Shown one piece after another: positions 1 through 8,730 of a stretch of DNA of 64,000 nucleotides. Source of the stretch: Tubiluchus corallicola. Taxonomy: Eukaryota > Priapulida > Priapulimorpha > Priapulimorphida > Tubiluchidae. The DNA lies in NCBI GenBank assembly GCA_030141605.1, contig JAQGDQ010002389.1:124001-188000 (forward strand), written 5' to 3'. How positions within the stretch are numbered: the stretch's first letter is position 1; each line of letters starts with the position of its first letter. A program made the translations under genes and the position numbers. The notes beneath the pieces were generated by a model that made no database searches, had not been told where the DNA came from, and worked only from the letters and a program-made list of their open reading frames with translations.

Positions 1-635
1 ATCTTAAAATAAGGCTTTAAAACTTCTAAAGCCTCTTCTACAGTCTTCTGATTCGTTAAGGCCATCGCTTCATCAGCATTTGGCATAAAAATATCAACCC
101 CCTCACTCTTCTTTATAAAGGCCTCTAAAGGAAGTTCGGCAGATTCCCACCCAATATCAAGCGAAACCGTTATACCATACTCTGCCTTCTTTACAGCCAG
201 GGAAGAGGCATTCTCCAAATAATCCAATCCACAAAAATGCAAATGGCGAAAATGTTCTGGAAAATAATCACACACATCCCACGATGGTGATGGTTTAACA
301 TACGTCACCATCGCTCTATCGCCCTCGTGAGGCAATATGGCGGTCACTTTCGGCAAGGAATCATCCCGCTCAATCATATAAGACATATTTACATGAGAGT
401 CTTTCATGTAGCGCTTAACCTCAAGGCTGAAAAGATCAGTGCCAATATCATCAATATGAGCAACACTGCATCCCAAATGCGACAACCATACACTTGTTGA
501 AAAACCGCCTCCAGGAGAAATTGTCAAGCCATCCGCAAAAAATTCACGACCCGCTTCAGGCAAATGTTCAATATTCTCAAAAACCAAATCGCAAAATACT
601 GTCCCGCTGACAACAATATCAACTTTCTGCTCCAC
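1..635 (-). CDS. PfkB-family carbohydrate kinase (3' end outside window)
   Basis: The reading frame stays open from a GTG at 635 to the window edge, giving about 211 residues of the N-terminal part of a ribokinase/PfkB-type sugar kinase. It probably phosphorylates a sugar or sugar acid with ATP in the cytoplasm. The N-terminus starts with a beta-strand ending in SGTVFCD, followed by the glycine-rich SPGGGFS segment that substitutes for the usual PGGxxxN substrate loop, then HLGCSVAHIDDIGTD, and PNADEA near the edge. The C-terminal GAGD anion hole lies outside the window. The GTG start is supported by an AGGGGA ribosome-binding site about 6 nt upstream; a nearby ATG is in another frame. It lies 35 nt downstream of nagB on the same strand, so an amino-sugar related substrate is plausible but not shown. 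Confidence 0.8.
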   Translation of the reverse strand, partial: MEQKVDIVVSGTVFCDLVFENIEHLPEAGREFFADGLTISPGGGFSTSVWLSHLGCSVAHIDDIGTDLFSLEVKRYMKDSHVNMSYMIERDDSLPKVTAILPHEGDRAMVTYVKPSPSWDVCDYFPEHFRHLHFCGLDYLENASSLAVKKAEYGITVSLDIGWESAELPLEAFIKKSEGVDIFMPNADEAMALTNQKTVEEALEVLKPYFK

Positions 636-670
636 CTTGTCCCCTTTGATTCATATATCATTTAAAAAAA

Positions 671-1492
671 CTAACGATACAATCCATCGATTAACGAATC
701 AACATTCAGATAATCTTTTTCGACTTCCTTAAAATGATGATACGTTTTAACTTTTAACTCATAGGCCGCTTCTTCATCAATAACAAGAATTGCAGAAGGA
801 TGCAATTGAAGCGCAGAAATCGTCCACATATGATTGATTCCTTTCTCAATCGCATGCTTGATAGCACGCGCCTTCTTCACACCACTCGCCATAATAACAA
901 CTTCCTGCGCATCTAAAAATGTCGCCACACCAATCGTCATCGCTAGGGTCGGGACCTGCTCAATATCATTATTAAAAAAACGCGCATTAGATGAACGTGT
1001 TGTCAGCGTTAACTCCTTATCACGAGTCCGAGATTGTAACGACGATCCCGCCTCATTAAATGCTAAATGGCCATCATCTCCTACACCACCAATAAAAAGA
1101 TGAACCCCTCCATAAGAACGAATACACTCTTCATACCGCCGCCCTTCCGCTTTTAAATCTTTCGCAAGACCATCAGGAATATTGATATTCTTATCAGAAA
1201 TATCAATATGCTTAAAAAAAGTTTCATACATATAAAAATGATAGCTTTGTGGATGAGAGGGATCAAGACCAACATACTCATCCATATTAAAAGTAATAAC
1301 ATGACGAAAACTTAAAAGACCATCTTGGTAAAATTTTATCAGCTGGCGATACATAGGAAGAGGAGTACCCCCTGTCGGCAAACCTAAAATAAATGGCGAA
1401 TCCTCCGTAGGAGAAAAAGAGCGAATCTTCTGAAGAATATAATAAGCAACCCATTTTCCATAATCCTCTTGCGATGTAATCACAACACGCAT
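671..1492 (-). CDS. nagB: Glucosamine-6-phosphate deaminase
   Basis: Converts glucosamine 6-phosphate to fructose 6-phosphate and ammonia, feeding amino sugars into glycolysis. The 273-residue length is close to the family norm (266 in E. coli). The protein opens with MRVVITSQEDYGK and carries LGLPTGGTPLPMY (phosphate loop), NMDEYVGL with Asp71, and GGVGDDGHLAFNE with Asp140, His142 and Glu147, corresponding to the catalytic Asp72, Asp141, His143 and Glu148 of the E. coli enzyme. A longer frame begins 39 nt upstream, but the ATG at 1492 has an AAGGAGAA site 8 nt before it and matches the family N-terminus. It is the first gene of a leftward pair with the PfkB kinase. No nagA or GlcNAc transporter is visible in the window. 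Confidence 0.96.
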   Translation of the reverse strand: MRVVITSQEDYGKWVAYYILQKIRSFSPTEDSPFILGLPTGGTPLPMYRQLIKFYQDGLLSFRHVITFNMDEYVGLDPSHPQSYHFYMYETFFKHIDISDKNINIPDGLAKDLKAEGRRYEECIRSYGGVHLFIGGVGDDGHLAFNEAGSSLQSRTRDKELTLTTRSSNARFFNNDIEQVPTLAMTIGVATFLDAQEVVIMASGVKKARAIKHAIEKGINHMWTISALQLHPSAILVIDEEAAYELKVKTYHHFKEVEKDYLNVDSLIDGLYR

Positions 1493-1582
1493 ATAGCTAT
1501 TCTCCTTCAACCATACAAGCAAAAATCTCAATAAATAACATAATAAAATGTCTCTTTTATAAAATATACAAATAGAGTACTC

Positions 1583-3439
1583 TCACGCATGCTCACGAAA
1601 CCAACGATAAATAGATTGTGCCAGATTTTTACTGATACCGTCAACAGATTTCAAATCCTCAACGCTTGCCTGCTTTATAGATTCTACAGAACCAAAATAA
1701 TGAAGAAGTGCTTTTTTTCTCACGGAACCAATAGAAGGAATATCATCTAAAACCGACTTCCTCATTGATTTTAAACGACGAGAACGATGCGCTTTTATCG
1801 CAAAACGATGCGCTTCATCACGAAGGCGCTGTACAAAAAATAATAAACTGTCCCGCTCTCCTAAACAATCAGGCGGTAAGTCTTTATCTCGCCATATCCT
1901 TTCCTGGCCAGCATGGCGGTCCTTCCCTTTTGAGACAGCAATCACACGAATCCTCTGAATGCGAAAGCGAGCCAAAACATCATGCGCAACACGAAGATGT
2001 TCACGACCACCATCTAAAATCCAAAGATCCGGCCACTTCCCATGAGACTCAGAACGCAACAAATTCTCTAAACGACGCTCCAAAACCTCTCTCATAATGC
2101 CTAAATCATCCCCTAAAGACCCTTCCTCACACCGAATAGAAAATCTACGATACGACTTTTTTTGCCACCCGCGAATGGTAGCAACAACCATAACACCATA
2201 AACATAACTCCCCTGTAAATGGCTATTGTCAAAAATTTCTACACGCTCAGGAGATACAGGCATATTCAAAAAAACACCTAAAGCATGAAGATCATGGCGC
2301 CATACATGAATCTGTTTGAAAAATTGTTTTAAAGATTCAGAAGCATTCTGAACCGCTAAATTTAACATATGACGATAATTTCCTTGCACAGGAACAGAAA
2401 TCATTCCCTTTTTCCTGTTTCCTTTCTTTCGAAATAAAGAAGATAATAAAGAACAATTCGAAGGCTCATGGCTGACAATAATACGAGAAGGAATGTCATT
2501 CTTGTCAATCATATAAAAACGACTTAAAAATACTTCCATAACATCTTCCGGATTCTCCTCCTCATAAGATAGAAAAAATGTGTGAATATTTTCACTCTTA
2601 CCATTCCGAAAAATAAAAACATAAATACAAAATATATCTCCTATCTGAAAAAGACCTATAACATCACACTCTTCTAAAGAAATGTCATAAATATACTGGT
2701 GGGCCTGAATCTTTGAAAGAGCCCGAATCCGATCTCGAAAAACACACGCTGATTCAAAGTCAAGAGCACGACTCGCCTCTTGCATTGATTCTGCAAGCTT
2801 TTTTTGAACTTCCTGGCTGCGCCCTCGCAAAAAAAGACGCACCTGCTCTAAGTAAAAATGATACGCTTCCTTACTCACCAGACCAACACAAGCACCAGAA
2901 CATTGCTTGATATGATACAAAAGACAAGGGCGGTCACGACTCTGAAAAATACGATCAGAACAGGTACGCAACAAAAACGCCTTTTGTAAAACCTTTAATG
3001 TCTCGTTCACGGCTCTATCTGAAGAAAAAGGACCAAAATAATCTCCTTTTTCTTTATGCTGACCACGACTCCTTATTTTCTGAACCCTTGGATAATCATG
3101 AGAAACACCAATAAAAATCTGAGGAGGGGACTTATGATCCCGTAAATCAACATTATAACGAGGACTCAACGACTTGATTAAAGAAGCCTCTAATAATAAA
3201 GCTTCCTCCTCTGTATTCGTAACAGTGAATTCTAAGCTCCTTACTAAGGAAACCATAATCTGCAGACGAGTTGGAAGCTTTGAAGGATGAGTATAATATT
3301 CAATACGCTTGCGTAGCGATTTCGCTTTCCCAACATAAAGAACACACCCCTCCTCACCCAGCATACGATAAACACCTGGCATTAACGGAATGGTCGAAAG
3401 CATATTCTTTATCAAAAGAGAGCCCAAAGCATCAAACAT
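1583..3439 (-). CDS. uvrC: Excinuclease ABC subunit C
   Basis: The nuclease of UvrABC nucleotide excision repair, which cuts the damaged strand on both sides of a lesion. At 618 residues it is full length. The order is standard: an N-terminal GIY-YIG nuclease (MPGVYRM then VLYVGKAKSLRKRI, about residues 19-50), a UVR helix pair that binds UvrB (DFESACVFRDRIRAL, about 230-245), the RNase H-like second nuclease (VEIFDNSHLQGSYVYGVMVV, about 405-425, and WILDGGREHL), and a tandem helix-hairpin-helix at the C-terminus (DDIPSIGSVRKKALLHYFGS and VDGISKNLAQSIY). It points leftward, away from the DnaA-box repeat tract that occupies its upstream region. Start codon choice between the ATG at 3439 and an internal Met13 is uncertain. 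Confidence 0.97.
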   Translation of the reverse strand: MFDALGSLLIKNMLSTIPLMPGVYRMLGEEGCVLYVGKAKSLRKRIEYYTHPSKLPTRLQIMVSLVRSLEFTVTNTEEEALLLEASLIKSLSPRYNVDLRDHKSPPQIFIGVSHDYPRVQKIRSRGQHKEKGDYFGPFSSDRAVNETLKVLQKAFLLRTCSDRIFQSRDRPCLLYHIKQCSGACVGLVSKEAYHFYLEQVRLFLRGRSQEVQKKLAESMQEASRALDFESACVFRDRIRALSKIQAHQYIYDISLEECDVIGLFQIGDIFCIYVFIFRNGKSENIHTFFLSYEEENPEDVMEVFLSRFYMIDKNDIPSRIIVSHEPSNCSLLSSLFRKKGNRKKGMISVPVQGNYRHMLNLAVQNASESLKQFFKQIHVWRHDLHALGVFLNMPVSPERVEIFDNSHLQGSYVYGVMVVATIRGWQKKSYRRFSIRCEEGSLGDDLGIMREVLERRLENLLRSESHGKWPDLWILDGGREHLRVAHDVLARFRIQRIRVIAVSKGKDRHAGQERIWRDKDLPPDCLGERDSLLFFVQRLRDEAHRFAIKAHRSRRLKSMRKSVLDDIPSIGSVRKKALLHYFGSVESIKQASVEDLKSVDGISKNLAQSIYRWFREHA

Positions 3440-4651
3440 GTTTAAATCCTAGTAATAATATACGCGACCTTTCAAAAAATATTCATCCACAAAATATGTG
3501 GACAATTTCGTGTAAAAGCTATGTATCTAAACTAAATAATCCCTTAAAACAAGGGTATAGATCATATGATTAAAAAATAAACAATTTATTACAAAAAAAA
3601 TATAATATACTGATATGTATGATTATTTTTAAAATTCTCTTCTGTACATAAACTCATGAAATAAACTATATGAAAAATAACTTGTAAAATATTCCTTGTG
3701 CGCAGATTCCTTAACGCAAAAACAAGGTTTACAAAATATACATTTTCAGAATTGAAGAACTTTTATCAAAAATAAGACGGGCATAAAGTAACAACAGCAT
3801 TTCCCTTTGTCAAGAGAATATTCATCCACAAAATATGTGGATAATTCTGTGTAAAAACTATGTATCTAAACTGAATACCCCCTTAAAACAAGGGTGTAGC
3901 CAGTATGATTAAAAAATAGACAATTTATCACAAATAAATATAATATGCTGATATATATCACTATTTTTTAAAACACGCTACTGTGCATAAACTCATAAAA
4001 TAAATAATATAAAAGAGAGCATGAAAAATAATTCGTAAAATATCCCTTGTGCATAGATTCCTTCCTGCAAAAACGAGATTTACAAAATATATACTTTCAA
4101 AATAGAAGAATTTTTATCAGAAATGATAAAAAATAAGACGGGCACAAGGTAACAACAATATTTTCCTTTGTCAAGAGAATATTCATCCACAAAATATGTG
4201 GATAATTCTGTGTAAAAACTATGTATTTAAACTGAATACCCTCTTAAAACAAGGGTGTAGTCACTATGACTAAAAAACAGACAATTTATCACAAACAAAC
4301 ATAATTCATTGATATACAGTGTTATTTTTCAAGCGAGCTGCTGTGCACAAATCCATAAAATAAATAGTATGAAATAGGATATGAAAAATAATTTGTAAAA
4401 TATCTCTTGTGCATAGATTCCTTCCTGCAAAAACGAGGCTTACAAAATGCTGATTTAAAAGAGTTCTAAAACATCAGAACAGTATTTTTCCGCATAGGTC
4501 GACATTTAAAAAGCATATATTCCATTAACAGTTAATAATTTCAATATAGATCTTAAATCTGTAATTCCTAATTGAAAAATCATCTCTTTATCGCTACAAT
4601 AAATATTATAGATATTCTGTTTTAACAATAACCATCTCTAAATATTCTATT
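3440..4651. other. 1.2 kb non-coding AT-rich tract, candidate replication origin or DnaA-binding locus
   Basis: No credible gene lies between uvrC and lolA. The tract is dominated by the tandem repeat described separately. On the minus strand it holds sites matching the DnaA-box consensus TTNTNCACA: 3836-3844 and 4197-4205 (TTATCCACA), 3497-3505 (TTGTCCACA), 3982-3990 (TTATGCACA) and 4342-4350 (TTGTGCACA). One-mismatch sites on the plus strand (TCATCCACA) sit at 3483-3491, 3822-3830 and 4183-4191, and CTATGCACA on the minus strand at 4048-4056 and 4408-4416. Flanking sequence is extremely A+T rich. This density suggests an origin or a DnaA titration locus. No dnaA, hemE or parAB neighbour is present to confirm it. 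Confidence 0.5.
3481..4448. repeat. Tandem direct repeat, 339-361 bp unit, about 2.7 copies, with paired DnaA-like boxes
   Basis: Copy 1 spans 3481-3819, copy 2 spans 3820-4180 and copy 3 runs from 4181 until similarity ends near 4448. Each starts with the same core, ATCCACA-AAATA-TGTGGAT (TGTGGAC in copy 1), an inverted repeat with 7-bp arms that forms two facing DnaA-like boxes. Each copy then has GTGTAAAA, CTTAAAACAAGGGT, an AT-rich block, CTGTRCAYAA and a GATTCCTT segment. Copies 2 and 3 are closer to each other than to copy 1 and share a 22-bp longer unit. The copies contain no shared open frame, so the repetition seems to act at DNA level. Confidence 0.85.
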
Positions 4652-5317
4652 ATGATACAAAAACGTTTTTTTACTCTATTTCCTATAATTCTTATAAGTT
4701 TTTTTATATTATTCCCTTTGCATGCTTCTTCCCAAGCTCAACTGACAAAAGAGCAAATTAATAAAATTAAAAATATAGAACAGCAACTCAATTATATAAA
4801 ATCATTTGACGCCTGCTTCATGCAATATACAAATACAGGTGAAAAAGCTTCTGGCTATATTGCAATCTCTAGAATCTCAACAGGCCAGATGTTAATGGAA
4901 TATAACCCTCCTACTCCTTTAAGAATTGTTGCTAACGGTAATGTTTTACTCTATGAAGATACAAAACTGCAGCAGCGTACGCAGGTTTTCACCAACTCAA
5001 CACCCGCCTCTATTCTCTTACAGAAGACTCTCTCTTTCTTTAGTAAAGATATTATTCTCAACAACTATAGAGAAGATACAGAAAACAATAGCTACATTAA
5101 CGTCACATGGGCTCGCTCCCCAGAAGAAGGGGCCCTAACATTCATTATTCAGGATAACAAAATCAGTGGATGGGTTATTCATGAGCCTAACGGCATAGAA
5201 ACCACCCTCTTTCTTCATCAATTCCGAGAATCCCCTAAATTACAAGCATCAACCTTCTGGATTAATAGACCAGATGGAGTAGCCCCTATTAAACATTCTT
5301 GTGATCGTTATCAATAA
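4652..5317 (+). CDS. lolA: LolA-family outer-membrane lipoprotein carrier protein
   Basis: A 221-residue exported protein with a hydrophobic signal peptide (residues about 7-25, cleavage probably after HASSQA). The mature part has the LolA pattern: an opening amphipathic helix (KIKNIEQQLNYIKSFDACFMQY), the G-Y-I beta strand (EKASGYIAISR), M-E-Y-NPPTPLRIVANGN, then LLYEDTKLQQ. LolA shuttles lipoproteins through the periplasm from LolCDE to the outer membrane. Identity is moderate because the family is diverse and short motifs are weak. No strong ribosome-binding site is visible before the ATG. The gene is the first right of the DnaA-box repeat and converges with chpT, with only 4 nt between the two stops. 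Confidence 0.75.
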   Translation: MIQKRFFTLFPIILISFFILFPLHASSQAQLTKEQINKIKNIEQQLNYIKSFDACFMQYTNTGEKASGYIAISRISTGQMLMEYNPPTPLRIVANGNVLLYEDTKLQQRTQVFTNSTPASILLQKTLSFFSKDIILNNYREDTENNSYINVTWARSPEEGALTFIIQDNKISGWVIHEPNGIETTLFLHQFRESPKLQASTFWINRPDGVAPIKHSCDRYQ

Positions 5318-5321
5318 AAAT

Positions 5322-5996
5322 TTATTCTTTTTCAGAGGCAAAAAGAATGCACGCTATTTTAACTTCACCCGTAAAGTTATCACCGACCTCAAGATTGACA
5401 TGAAGCTTTTTCGCAAAACAGCCTGTAAACCAAGATTGAATGTTCCTAGGTGTTAAATTCTCTGTAGAACATTCAAGCAAAAGCGCTTCATGAATATCTA
5501 GTGGCAAACTCGTTCCTTCACCACTCGCGCGTAAAGCAACACCAACCTCTTTCCTGCTTAGCGGCGCAAAAAAAATAGAAACCTCTCCTCCCTGCGGAAT
5601 ACATGCTGATACCGTAAGCGCTAAATTCAAAATAAGCTTAATAGTATCAGACGTCATCACCGGTAAAAAAATATCATCAGCTTCACTCTGCCAATATAAT
5701 TCAATTTCTTGCATCTGCAATACGCTCCTTAGCAAGGAACGTATCTCATGAATATGAACCTTCCCTTCTCCAAAAGAAGATTGACCAAAGCATATACGGA
5801 ATAAAGACAAACGTTTTGCTAACTGCTGTCCACTGATGTCAACGAGCTCAAAAGCCTCACCAATTGATTCATTCTCTTGGCGGATCATATCCATCCCCAT
5901 AAGAAGATTACCCGACAATCCCACAAGATCGTGGCATACCCGTGAGCAAAGAAGTTGAGCCACTCGCAAGTCTACGACATAATCGTTTTGAGCCAT
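5322..5996 (-). CDS. chpT: ChpT-type histidine phosphotransferase
   Basis: A 224-residue cytoplasmic protein resembling ChpT, the phosphotransferase that relays phosphate from CckA to CtrA and CpdR in alphaproteobacteria. The diagnostic helix is RVCHDLVGLSGNLLMGMDMI with the likely phospho-accepting His22. It is followed by a second helix of the four-helix bundle and a degenerate HATPase-like domain (SDTIKLILNLALTVSACIPQGG, about residues 114-136). In canonical members the sequence after HDLV reads roughly S/G-P-V-G-A-I-x-N-G, so LSGNLLMG is a diverged version. No cckA or ctrA is in the window. The hybrid kinase at 24-26.9 kb is architecturally different from CckA, so I do not pair them. Confidence 0.75.
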   Translation of the reverse strand: MAQNDYVVDLRVAQLLCSRVCHDLVGLSGNLLMGMDMIRQENESIGEAFELVDISGQQLAKRLSLFRICFGQSSFGEGKVHIHEIRSLLRSVLQMQEIELYWQSEADDIFLPVMTSDTIKLILNLALTVSACIPQGGEVSIFFAPLSRKEVGVALRASGEGTSLPLDIHEALLLECSTENLTPRNIQSWFTGCFAKKLHVNLEVGDNFTGEVKIACILFASEKE

Positions 5997-6135
5997 TCTT
6001 TAACCTAACATTTCCTTATCTGTAAGATTCCCATTATATTTATGATTTTTTAAATTATTATAGTATATATAATATAGTATTCTTTATAGCATGTCTTTTA
6101 TCAACAAAAGGTAAAATTATGAAAGATAAAAGTGA

Positions 6136-6927
6136 ATGATTTCCTCCCAAAAAAACTACAAAATCTGCTTTATAGCCTCTCATCACTCCAAAGCACAAGA
6201 AACATTAAAATATTTTCAACAAAACAATATCAACACCCCTCTTAAGCAGGCAGATGTCGTTGTTTGCCTTGGAGGTGACGGGTTTATGCTAAGAACAATT
6301 CATCAGCTCGCTTACAAAAATATTCCTATATATGGTATTAATACAGGAACAACAGGATTTTTACTTAATCAGTATACGCTGGAAATATGCCTGCAAGAGC
6401 GAATCCAAAACGCTGATAAAATCACCCTGCTCCCACTAAATATGGAGGTTATTGATATTCATGGAAAACGACACTCCTTCATGGCATTCAATGAAGTCTC
6501 TTTGATTCGATCCAGCAGCGTGGCAGCACATATTCATATCCATATTGATAAAATTTCACGGCTGGAAAAACTTGTTTCTGATGGAATACTCCTTGCAACA
6601 CCTGCGGGAAGCACAGCTTATAATAACGCTTGCTATGGGCCTATTTTACCATTAGGATCTAACCTGCTAGCATTAACACCTATCAGCGCCTTTCAACCCC
6701 GCCACTGGCGCGGCGCCATTCTTCCAGGAGCTGCTTGCGTCACACTTGAGAATCTCTCTCCCAAAGAACGTCCCATAACAGCATCCGCTGACTTTCATAA
6801 CGTAAAACATGTACTTAAGGTAAATGTCAGGATGACCTCTTCCTGCACGCAAACGCTCCTCTTTGATCCAGAACATAATCTAGAAGAGCGCATTCTAAAA
6901 GAACAATTTTCTTCTTTTCACTATTAA
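6136..6927 (+). CDS. nadK: NAD kinase
   Basis: ATP-dependent NAD kinase that makes NADP+. The 263-residue length fits the short alphaproteobacterial form. Signature motifs are VVCLGGDGFMLRTIH (the GGDG phosphate-binding loop), YGINTGTTGFL, NEVSLIR, and DGILLATPAGSTAY, the last forming the NAD-binding segment with TPAGSTAYN. The ATG at 6136 is chosen although its ribosome-binding site is weak; an ATG at 6119 meets a stop after six codons. It faces znuA with only 23 nt between the stops, including a short 7-bp inverted repeat at 6943-6958. Confidence 0.95.
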   Translation: MISSQKNYKICFIASHHSKAQETLKYFQQNNINTPLKQADVVVCLGGDGFMLRTIHQLAYKNIPIYGINTGTTGFLLNQYTLEICLQERIQNADKITLLPLNMEVIDIHGKRHSFMAFNEVSLIRSSSVAAHIHIHIDKISRLEKLVSDGILLATPAGSTAYNNACYGPILPLGSNLLALTPISAFQPRHWRGAILPGAACVTLENLSPKERPITASADFHNVKHVLKVNVRMTSSCTQTLLFDPEHNLEERILKEQFSSFHY

Positions 6928-6950
6928 CCCTTACTTATGGCTAAATCTCT

Positions 6951-7889
6951 TTAAAAAGAGAGACAAGCGGCGAAATCGTTTCCTATTGCTTGTAAAAGAT
7001 TAAAATAAAGCGTAGGACCCGTCTCATGAGTAAATCCTACCGGATCCGGAGCAATCACATGCAACGCTCCCTTTCGTGCTTTTTTTACTCTCTGTACTAG
7101 ACCGCTCTGCGTTTGTGGTTTTTCAATAATGCAACGAATATTATCTTTCATAACCATTTTCATAAGCCTAGTAGCTATTCTTGTATTATTCTTATAGGGA
7201 TCCATTGTCATAAGCTGAGGCTTCGTAAGTTCATATCGTTTCTCAAAATATTGCCATGAATCATGAAAAATAATATATGGTGACGTGCTGGAGGCCGATA
7301 ATTTCCCCATGATCTCCGCGTGAAGCTTTTGAATCATGACAATTGATCGCTGAAGATTCCGCCTATATACAACAGCGTTCTCAGGAAAATGTTGCGACAG
7401 AACAAGAGCAATCTCCCGCAACCAAACAATCGCATTTTGAGGATCAAGCCACATATAGTTATCAATCTTATCGCTGTTGGAAAGCGTTTCGTCCTCTCTC
7501 CGAAGAGGATAGGAAATCGTCCCTTTTACTTTAGAAAGCTCTATAGTGGTTGTATCTATATTTTCTAAATAGCGCAGGTAAGCATTATCAAAATGCTCTC
7601 CTAAGTAAAAAAAAATCTCTGCGGATCGAAGAATTGTTACCTGATAAGGACGTAAAATTTGAACATTGTCTATTAAAGTAGAAGGAGCGACAAGAAGTCC
7701 AGGCTCTGACGATGTTCCTTCCATAACCATAGCAACAAGTGAGTGAATTGGCGCAACCGAAGCAATAACCTCATTACGGGCATTCGCTAATGAAAAAAAA
7801 GCCGAGACAAATAGCAAAAAACAAATGCTGCCAGACCATAAAATATTGCGTAAAAATAAAGATCCGAAAAAATAACTTACAAACCTCAT
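6951..7889 (-). CDS. ZnuA/TroA-like metal-binding periplasmic protein, diverged
   Basis: A 312-residue exported protein of the cluster 9 (zinc/manganese) solute-binding family. It has a signal peptide, the opening VIASVAPIHSLVAMVMEG, FYLGEHFDNAYLRYLEN, FHDSWQYFEKRYELTKPQ, CIIEKPQTQ and a C-terminal DPVGF. The ATG at 7889 has AGAGGG 10 nt upstream; a GTG 27 nt earlier is less likely. Compared with ZnuA, the His of the HxYxLRPS ligand loop seems replaced (the loop here reads DNVQILRPYQ) and the third His near the FTVNP-like segment is absent, while the HD of FHDSW is kept. No histidine-rich loop and no permease or ATPase gene lies nearby. Zinc uptake is therefore a family-based guess. Confidence 0.72.
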   Translation of the reverse strand: MRFVSYFFGSLFLRNILWSGSICFLLFVSAFFSLANARNEVIASVAPIHSLVAMVMEGTSSEPGLLVAPSTLIDNVQILRPYQVTILRSAEIFFYLGEHFDNAYLRYLENIDTTTIELSKVKGTISYPLRREDETLSNSDKIDNYMWLDPQNAIVWLREIALVLSQHFPENAVVYRRNLQRSIVMIQKLHAEIMGKLSASSTSPYIIFHDSWQYFEKRYELTKPQLMTMDPYKNNTRIATRLMKMVMKDNIRCIIEKPQTQSGLVQRVKKARKGALHVIAPDPVGFTHETGPTLYFNLLQAIGNDFAACLSF

Positions 7890-8174
7890 TAATCTTTTAC
7901 CCTCTTTTACTTCCACTACTTCTACTAATTTTCATCTTTTTATAAAAAACTTATCTCAATTAGAGATTTGTTCTATTTAAAGATATATTCTAAAAACACA
8001 ATGTTTTATGGCTAATAGATTAATATATGCTATATACCTCATAGTTACAACCACGAAATAGTATATTTTTTTCTAGTTTTACGAAAATTATAAAGAATAT
8101 ATTGACATAAAAAGAGATGAAGTGTAAAAAATTACAAATATATAAGATTAACAGTATTTGATACTAAAACTATA

Positions 8175-8264
8175 GGATGGATGGCCGAGCGGCTGAAGGC
8201 GCTCCCCTGCTAAGGGAGTATGGGCGAGAGCTCATCGAGGGTTCGAATCCCTCTCCATCCGCCA
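8175..8264 (+). tRNA. tRNA-Ser(GCT), CCA encoded
   Basis: A 90-nt tRNA of class II shape. The acceptor arms are GGATGGA and TCCATCC, followed by discriminator G and encoded CCA. The D arm contains GGCCGAGCGGCTGAAGGC. The anticodon stem CTCCC/GGGAG closes a seven-base loop with anticodon GCT at 8209-8211. A long variable arm (TATGGGCGAGAGCTCATC) is typical of serine tRNA. The T arm GAGGGTTCGAATCCCTC is canonical. It decodes AGC and AGU. No second copy of its 3' end was seen in the window. Confidence 0.98.
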
Positions 8265-8308
8265 CGTTTCCTCTATATACCCTCCCCAAAAACCGCTTTG
8301 TTGTTTTT

Positions 8309-8566
8309 CTATTCCTTGCCGCAATTCGTGCGATAAATATTATGAAGGCACCAGAAAAGAACAAGAATCGTCACGCCATACCCCCACCAGCTAAGCAATA
8401 GGCGCTTATATTCCTCCGGATGTCCACTCTCTTGGAAAAAATTTGTTATATAGCTAAAAATATAAAGCCATTCCGCCGGCATTAGAAAAAGAAAAGCCAG
8501 AAGAATAATCGATAAAATGCCCGTCTCTCCTATTCCAATTTTTCTTTTTTTAAGCAGATCCTTCAT
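8309..8566 (-). CDS. Small two-helix membrane protein, unknown function
   Basis: An 85-residue protein that I do not recognise. It has a basic N-terminus (MKDLLKKRKIG), a first membrane helix at about residues 15-40 (GILSIILLAFLFLMPAEWLYIF), a short polar loop with GHPEEYKRLLL, and a second helix at about 58-78 (WWGYGVTILVLFWCLHNIY). AGGGGG lies a few nt before the ATG. A strong sigma-70-like promoter sits about 70 nt upstream and is nearly the same as the promoter of the adjoining pentapeptide-repeat gene, suggesting the two were copied together or share regulation. The stop lies 45 nt from the end of tRNA-Ser on the opposite strand. Confidence 0.7.
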   Translation of the reverse strand: MKDLLKKRKIGIGETGILSIILLAFLFLMPAEWLYIFSYITNFFQESGHPEEYKRLLLSWWGYGVTILVLFWCLHNIYRTNCGKE

Positions 8567-8642
8567 TTTTTCCCCCTCTTATTATTCTTTATCGCTTCAT
8601 TATTATTGTAGAAATAACTTAAGGTCTCTTTTCTCTAGGGTA

Positions 8643-8671
8643 ATTATACATATATATTCGGATCTTATCAA
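8643..8671 (-). promoter_or_regulatory. Sigma-70-like promoter for the 85-residue membrane protein
   Basis: On the minus strand TTGATA (8671-8666) is followed after 17 nt by a perfect TATAAT (8648-8643). The spacer and the -10 share the 16-bp block TTATACATATATATTC (plus-strand sense) with the promoter at 10091-10119. Confidence 0.65.
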
Positions 8672-8730
8672 TAAAATTCAATGGAATTCACAGAATCGTT
8701 TTTAGGAACTCCATTGGCTAAGAGAGTATT

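Noticed and set aside
3440-4651. CtrA sites (TTAA-N7-TTAA) in the DnaA-box tract
   Set aside because: TTAA occurs often but not with the required spacing in the repeat units.
8170-8401. Short open frames on both strands over tRNA-Ser
   Set aside because: They only read through the tRNA and its flanks and match nothing.
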